From the NCBI GenBank assembly GCA_905182935.1, contig CAJJDL010000119.1:1-10823 (forward strand): a stretch of DNA of 10,823 nucleotides, given 5' to 3'. A program made the translations under genes and the position numbers. Below the pieces are notes generated by a model, which made no database searches, was not told the origin of the DNA, and was given only the letters and a program-made list of their open reading frames with translations. The first letter of the stretch is position 1. Each line of letters begins with the position of its first letter. Origin of the DNA: an uncultured Nitrospinaceae bacterium. Its GTDB lineage: Bacteria; Nitrospinota; Nitrospinia; Nitrospinales; VA-1. Of the stretch, positions 7,099 to 10,823 are shown piece after piece.

Positions 7099-8160
7099 GT
7101 TACCCTTAAGAGCTTCTGTTTGATAGTGAACTATGAGTGCATCAATAATTTCATGAAGCTCACCTTGAAGAATGAGAGTTAATTTATGTAAAGTTAGACC
7201 TATACGATGGTCTGTAACTCGCTCTTGAGAAAAATTATATGTTCGGATTCGTCCGCTACGGTCTCCCGATCCGACCTGCTGTTTTCTCTCACGGTCCAAC
7301 TCCTCATGTTGCTTACTTTGTTCCAAATCATACAACCGCGCACGAAGAACTTTCATACCTTTATCTTTATTTTTATGTTGAGATTTCTCGTCTTGACACG
7401 AAACAGTCAAACCACTCGGAACATGGGTAATTCGAACTGCAGAGTCGGTAGTATTAACACTTTGACCACCTGGACCTGAGGATCGAAAAACATCAATCTT
7501 AAGATCAGACGGGTTAATCTTAACATCCACATCTTCAGCCTGAGGCATTATCGCGACAGTTACTGCCGATGTGTGAACTCGCCCTTGAGTTTCTGTTTCT
7601 GGAACTCTCTGGACGCGATGAGTTCCACCCTCATATTTTAGTTTACTGTATACTCCTTTGCCTTGAATATTAAGGATGACTTCCTTGAATCCACCTTTCG
7701 CTGTTTCACTCTGACTCAGAATTTCTGGTTTCCATTTTTTTATTTCGGCGTAGCGGGTATACATACGAAACAGGTCGAGTGCAAATAGAGATGCTTCTTC
7801 GCCTCCTGCCCCTGCACGAATTTCCATAATTACACTGCGTTCATCTCGAGAGTCCTTAGGCAAAAGTATTACTTTTATCTGATTCTCTAGTCTTACTGCC
7901 TGCTTTTTTAATTCCAAAATTTCCTCATGCACCATAACCAGAATTTCTTCATCTGTCTCTTCGTCTAAGATTTTCTGATTATTTTCCAGTTCATGTTGAT
8001 TTTTTTTATACAAGAGAAATTCACTTATAACTGGAGCTAAATCGGACTGTTCGCGAGCATATTTCTGAAACTCTGGTTGATTAGCAATGACCTGGGGGTC
8101 ACTCATCTTTTCATTTAAATAGTTATATCGTTGCTCTACTTGTTCTAGTTTGGAAAACAT
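7096..8160 (-). CDS. prfA: Peptide chain release factor 1
   Basis: RF1 recognises UAA and UAG stop codons in the ribosomal A site and triggers release of the finished peptide. The protein is 354 residues, typical for RF1. An N-terminal helical domain spans about 1-100. The stop-codon recognition tripeptide is PET (187-189) in [14 protein letters not shown], the PxT form that separates RF1 from RF2 (SPF). The catalytic GGQ is at 231-233 in [20 protein letters not shown], and Q233 is the predicted target of the neighbouring PrmC. There is no programmed frameshift, as expected for RF1. The gene ends in UAA, which RF1 itself reads. It lies 85 bases after rpmE and lacks a Shine-Dalgarno in front of the ATG at 8160. 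Confidence 0.98.
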   Translation of the reverse strand: MFSKLEQVEQRYNYLNEKMSDPQVIANQPEFQKYAREQSDLAPVISEFLLYKKNQHELENNQKILDEETDEEILVMVHEEILELKKQAVRLENQIKVILLPKDSRDERSVIMEIRAGAGGEEASLFALDLFRMYTRYAEIKKWKPEILSQSETAKGGFKEVILNIQGKGVYSKLKYEGGTHRVQRVPETETQGRVHTSAVTVAIMPQAEDVDVKINPSDLKIDVFRSSGPGGQSVNTTDSAVRITHVPSGLTVSCQDEKSQHKNKDKGMKVLRARLYDLEQSKQHEELDRERKQQVGSGDRSGRIRTYNFSQERVTDHRIGLTLHKLTLILQGELHEIIDALIVHYQTEALKGN

Positions 8161-8245
8161 AAAAATATAATTGCTTTATTTTTTAAAAGGAATAAAAATA
8201 CTCCTGATATTACAAAGAAGCCCAGGATGGGCAGGTGAAAGGACG

Positions 8246-8485
8246 CTACTCGGGTACGACAGTTTCTTCGGTTTGCTGCTGAGTCTTGGTTTTACCATAC
8301 TTGCGGTTAAATTTCTCGATCCGTCCCGCTGTATCAATAAGTTTTTGTTTACCTGTATAAAACGGGTGACAATTGGAACAAATATCGATGCTCATATTTT
8401 TTACTGTGGAAAAAAAATTAACTTCATTTCCACAAGCGCACTTAATTTTTGTTTCGAAATAATCTGGATGAATATCTGCCTTCAT
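8246..8485 (-). CDS. rpmE: 50S ribosomal protein L31, zinc-binding type
   Basis: L31 is a small large-subunit protein that bridges the subunits near the central protuberance. The 79-residue sequence starts with the typical MKADIHPDY. It has a CxC (C16, C18) and a CxxC (C36, C39) followed by HPFYTGKQ, the zinc-binding form. The cysteine-free paralogue used under zinc starvation is not in this window. The C-terminal tail is hydrophilic and slightly longer than the E. coli protein. The gene starts 14 bases after rho, and that gap holds a ribosome binding site (AAGGGG, four bases before the ATG), so rho and rpmE are surely co-transcribed. Confidence 0.97.
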   Translation of the reverse strand: MKADIHPDYFETKIKCACGNEVNFFSTVKNMSIDICSNCHPFYTGKQKLIDTAGRIEKFNRKYGKTKTQQQTEETVVPE

Positions 8486-8499
8486 ACAACCCCTTTTTG

Positions 8500-9750
8500 T
8501 TATGAGTTCATCGTCGACATAAACTCGGCGTTTGTTTCCGTTTCCTTCATTTTCGCAAGGAGAAGATCCATCGTATCATGAATACCCATTGGCAGCAAAA
8601 CTTTTCTTAATAGCCATATTTTCTGTAAATCTTCAGGGGGTAATAGCAGCTCTTCCTTACGTGTCCCCGAGCGATTGATATCAATCGACGGGAAGGTTCT
8701 TTTTTCTGCCAGTTTTCTATCGAGAACAATTTCAAGATTACCTGTACCCTTGAACTCCTCAAAAATAACATCATCCATTCTACTACCGGTATCGATAAGA
8801 GCCGTTGCAATTATGGTTAAACTCCCTCCTTCTTCAAGGTTACGGGCTGCTCCAAAAAATCGTTTGGGTCGTTGTAATGCGTTCGAATCAACTCCACCTG
8901 AGAGCACCTTACCACTTGGAGGTACGATAGCGTTATAGGCTCTGGCTAGTCGTGTAATACTATCCAGGAGAATTACAACATCTCTTTTATGCTCTACCAA
9001 TCTTTTCGCTTTTTCAATTACCATTTCCGCAACTTGTACATGCCTCTGTGCTGGTTCATCAAAGGTGGAACTTATGACCTCTCCTTTAACAGAACGACTC
9101 ATATCTGTGACTTCTTCAGGTCTCTCGTCAATAAGTAAGACCATTAGAACAACTTCAGGCAAATTAATGGCAATGCTATTCGCGATCGACTGTAATAGCA
9201 TAGTTTTCCCAGTTCTCGGTGGAGCTACGATCAATCCACGCTGACCTTTACCAATCGGCGTCATCAAATCCATGATTCGGGCACTATAATCTTTACCAGT
9301 TGGCGTTTCCAAGCGCACACGCTCCGAAGGATAAAGTGGCGTCAGATTATCAAATAAAATTTTGTCTTTTGTTTTTCCTGGATTTTCAAAGTTAATAGCT
9401 TCGACTTTAAGTAAAGCAAAGTATCGTTCACTTTCTTTCGGTGGACGAATCTGTCCGGAAATTGTGTCTCCCGTTCTCATATCGAACTTTCTAATCTGTG
9501 ATGGTGACACATAGATATCATCCGGACCTGGCAGGTAGTTATAAGTTGGTGCCCGCAGGAAACCAAACCCATCTGGTAAAATTTCCAAAGTTCCTTGCCC
9601 AAACATCAATCCATCTTTTTCAGTCTTAGCTTCAAGAATTTTAAATATTAAATCTTGTTTACGAAGACTACTGTGTCCTTGAATTTTAAGCTCTTTTGCG
9701 ATATTAGTGAGGTCGGAAATGGTCTTAGATTTCAGGTCTTCAATATTCAT
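8500..9750 (-). CDS. rho: Transcription termination factor Rho
   Basis: Rho is a hexameric RNA-dependent ATPase that moves along nascent RNA and releases it from RNA polymerase. The 416-residue length is standard, without the large N-terminal insertion seen in some phyla. The Rho N-terminal helical domain is about 1-45. The primary RNA-binding cold-shock-like domain is about 48-120, with DGFGFLR and [11 protein letters not shown]. The ATPase core has Walker A APPRTGKT (176-183), Walker B VVILLDS (258-264), the Q-loop segment [10 protein letters not shown] (277-286) and the GTGNLEI region (335-341). It is the first gene of the minus-strand block, facing a DnaE-like gene across 411 bases. The ATG at 9750 has no Shine-Dalgarno; its leader is G-free and C-rich, suggesting autogenous attenuation. 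Confidence 0.98.
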   Translation of the reverse strand: MNIEDLKSKTISDLTNIAKELKIQGHSSLRKQDLIFKILEAKTEKDGLMFGQGTLEILPDGFGFLRAPTYNYLPGPDDIYVSPSQIRKFDMRTGDTISGQIRPPKESERYFALLKVEAINFENPGKTKDKILFDNLTPLYPSERVRLETPTGKDYSARIMDLMTPIGKGQRGLIVAPPRTGKTMLLQSIANSIAINLPEVVLMVLLIDERPEEVTDMSRSVKGEVISSTFDEPAQRHVQVAEMVIEKAKRLVEHKRDVVILLDSITRLARAYNAIVPPSGKVLSGGVDSNALQRPKRFFGAARNLEEGGSLTIIATALIDTGSRMDDVIFEEFKGTGNLEIVLDRKLAEKRTFPSIDINRSGTRKEELLLPPEDLQKIWLLRKVLLPMGIHDTMDLLLAKMKETETNAEFMSTMNS

Positions 9751-9760
9751 ACGAGAGTCT

Positions 9761-9799
9761 TTTTTAGTGGTGATTGATGGATGGGTTGGGTTATAAATT
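9761..9799 (-). promoter_or_regulatory. Rut-like C-rich, G-free leader segment before rho
   Basis: On the minus strand these 39 bases contain no G and 13 C. The C residues are clustered at 9767-9790 in repeated CC and TC dinucleotides. The segment ends about ten bases before the rho ATG. Unstructured C-rich, G-poor RNA is what the Rho primary site binds, and rho is autoregulated by attenuation in well-studied bacteria. The link here is an inference. Confidence 0.4.
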
Positions 9800-10037
9800 C
9801 TATATAGATAGTTATTTTAGGATTTTATTAAATTAAAGAGGATAGTTTTGTCTATTTTAAATATCTGGCTCTTGGTATATGGAATCAGAGAAAGACACTA
9901 AACCGGATTAACTCGTTTGGTTATTTTTAAGGTACCCGTAAAGTGGCAGTTGTTTGGAGTTTCTAGCAACCTATCGTTTAGCTATTTAATTGTCAATAGT
10001 TTTTTTCTTTAATTTTAATTTATTTTTTTTACCAAAA

Positions 10038-10058
10038 AAAATTGACCCCTCAAATTTT
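10038..10058. repeat. Imperfect dyad upstream of the DnaE-like promoter
   Basis: AAAATTGA (10038-10045) pairs with TCAA-A-TTTT (10050-10058), with a single bulged A, around a CCCC centre. It contains the first of the two TTGACC copies. It could be an operator or just a by-product of AT-rich sequence. Confidence 0.3.
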
Positions 10059-10077
10059 GCACCAAATACCTCTTTAC

Positions 10078-10106
10078 TTGACCTCTAAATAATTTCAGCC
10101 TATGAT
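10078..10106 (+). promoter_or_regulatory. Near-consensus promoter for the DnaE-like gene
   Basis: A -35 box TTGACC (10078-10083, 5 of 6), a 17-base spacer and a -10 box TATGAT (10101-10106, 5 of 6) form the best complete promoter in the window. The predicted start near 10113 gives a leader of about 50 bases to the ATG at 10162. I saw no LexA box of the CTGT-N8-ACAG or GAAC-N4-GTTC kind over it. Confidence 0.55.
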
Positions 10107-10161
10107 TAGCAACTCCTAATATTGATTTTTTTTATCTCATATTTTCGTTATTTATTCGCCT

Positions 10162-10823
10162 ATGTTCGCGCACCTGAACTGCCATAGCAACTATTCTTTT
10201 CTCGCTGGCGCCAACAGTATTCGCGATTTGGTTGATGCAGTGAATCATATTCAATCTCCAGCTCTTGCACTGACGGACACAAATGGGCTTTATGGGGCGG
10301 TCGAGTTTGACCGTATAGCTAAAAATGCAGGTATTCACCCCATTTTAGGAGTTGAGCTCACTTCTCAGACACCGCCTAATACTCCCGTTAAACCTCATAA
10401 TTTAAAATCCATAAAAGGCACTGAGCATTTTACGATCAACCATGACCAACCTATTACGCAACGTGCCACCATTCTGGCTAAAAATATCACTGGTTTCGGA
10501 GAAATTTGTCGAGCAATAACTGCCCGACACCTTGATTCCCAGTTTTCTCTTGTCAAACAACTTATAACTTTAAGTGACAATGTAATTTTGATTTGTCCAA
10601 ATTTAGATCTATTAAATCAGATTGCTCAAAAACGCGGTGGCCAAAATATTTATGCTGAGCTGGCACACTTTCCTGATAGAAAGATTTTACAGTTTGCTCG
10701 CGATAAGAACCTACCTGTCGTCGCAACAAATCGTGTCTTTTTCTGTCAACCTGAAGATCGAGAAGTACACCTACTCCTATCAGCAATTCGAACTAAAAAA
10801 ACAATTTATTCTATACCGCAAAA
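10162..10823 (+). CDS. DnaE-family DNA polymerase III alpha subunit, N-terminal part (error-prone DnaE2/ImuC-like)
   Basis: The frame from the ATG at 10162 stays open for 220 codons and leaves the window, so only the N-terminal region is seen; the catalytic polymerase domain lies outside. The product starts with the PHP domain of bacterial replicative-type polymerases: HLNCHSNYSFLAGA (4-17), ALALTDTNGLYGAVEF (34-49), AGIHPILGVEL (56-66) and VATNRVF (187-193) followed by HLLLSAI (203-209). The overall pattern resembles the accessory, error-prone DnaE2 group more than the main replicative DnaE; this is from memory. Several PHP metal ligands appear replaced (N6, T40, and R191 and F193 in the ATN segment), so this domain is probably structural. 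Residues about 67-107 look longer than usual. The ATG is the only start codon after an in-frame TGA at 10123 and has no Shine-Dalgarno. Confidence 0.85.
   Translation, partial: MFAHLNCHSNYSFLAGANSIRDLVDAVNHIQSPALALTDTNGLYGAVEFDRIAKNAGIHPILGVELTSQTPPNTPVKPHNLKSIKGTEHFTINHDQPITQRATILAKNITGFGEICRAITARHLDSQFSLVKQLITLSDNVILICPNLDLLNQIAQKRGGQNIYAELAHFPDRKILQFARDKNLPVVATNRVFFCQPEDREVHLLLSAIRTKKTIYSIPQ

Larger units (their letters stand above)
9751..10161. other. Divergent intergenic region between rho and the DnaE-like gene
   Basis: This 411-base AT-rich region has no credible coding frame or tRNA. Its left end is the rut-like rho leader. No strong rho promoter stands out; the best minus-strand pair I found, TAGACA-17-TTAATA within about 9824-9852, is weak. 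The right part, about 10000-10110, is rich in T and A runs, carries TTGACC twice, 36 bases apart, and contains the likely promoter of the plus-strand gene. The middle, about 9870-10000, shows no structure I can interpret. Confidence 0.6.

Noticed and set aside
7207..7479. Plus-strand open frames antisense to prfA (also 7239-7430)
   Set aside because: They are antisense to the conserved RF1 core including the GGQ region.
8220..8232. GCCC-AGGAT-GGGC hairpin in the rpmE-prfA gap
   Set aside because: A four-base stem followed on the minus strand by TTCTTT; too short for a terminator, although partial attenuation cannot be excluded.
8171..8581. 136-residue plus-strand open frame over rpmE
   Set aside because: It covers the whole of rpmE in antisense and looks hydrophobic only because of the opposite-strand codons; no start signal.
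8607..8938. Small frames on both strands inside rho
   Set aside because: Both fall within the conserved Rho ATPase core and are shadow frames.
10132..10786. Three minus-strand open frames (10132-10338, 10395-10580, 10562-10786)
   Set aside because: All are antisense to the DnaE-like gene, whose translation shows clear PHP motifs.
1..10823. Mobile element, prophage, toxin-antitoxin or CRISPR content
   Set aside because: Every sizeable gene is a recognisable housekeeping or common accessory family and there are no long direct or terminal repeats.

Overview
The window looks like an ordinary chromosomal core region from an AT-rich Gram-negative bacterium. An LPS-type heptosyltransferase beside murA points to a Gram-negative cell envelope. 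The gene order rho-rpmE-prfA-prmC-murA resembles what I recall from Deltaproteobacteria-like lineages and related phyla such as Nitrospinota. That placement is an inference from memory and is not resolved here. I see no insertion sequence, prophage, CRISPR array, tRNA or rRNA.

Layout, left to right. Positions 1-11 probably hold the first codons of a minus-strand gene, with a promoter and ribosome binding site behind it, followed by a spacer to 332. Two minus-strand cofactor and tRNA-modification genes follow: hemE (heme synthesis) and queG (queuosine synthesis). Each has an upstream promoter with a perfect TATAAT -10 box. A single plus-strand gene for a histone-deacetylase-like zinc amidohydrolase sits at 2736-3680. 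Next is a long minus-strand block, transcribed right to left: rho, rpmE, prfA, prmC, murA and then a heptosyltransferase. Divergent from rho, across a 411-base spacer, the N-terminal third or less of a DnaE-family DNA polymerase (PHP domain) runs off the right edge on the plus strand.

Functional links. The rho block combines transcription termination (Rho), a zinc-binding ribosomal protein (L31), translation termination (RF1), the methyltransferase that modifies the RF1 GGQ glutamine (PrmC), the first committed step of peptidoglycan synthesis (MurA) and a probable LPS core transferase. Tight spacing supports co-transcription: 14 bases between rho and rpmE, 47 between prfA and prmC, and an 8-base overlap of prmC and murA.

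I did not find a convincing undescribed system. The points most worth checking are regulatory: a G-free, C-rich rut-like leader just before rho; an inverted repeat that begins at the prfA stop codon and leaves the prmC Shine-Dalgarno in a bulge; an A9 run before the prmC/murA overlap; a 16-base palindrome before the heptosyltransferase; repeated TTGACC elements before the polymerase gene; and a polymerase PHP domain that seems to have lost several metal ligands. Most genes also lack a Shine-Dalgarno sequence.
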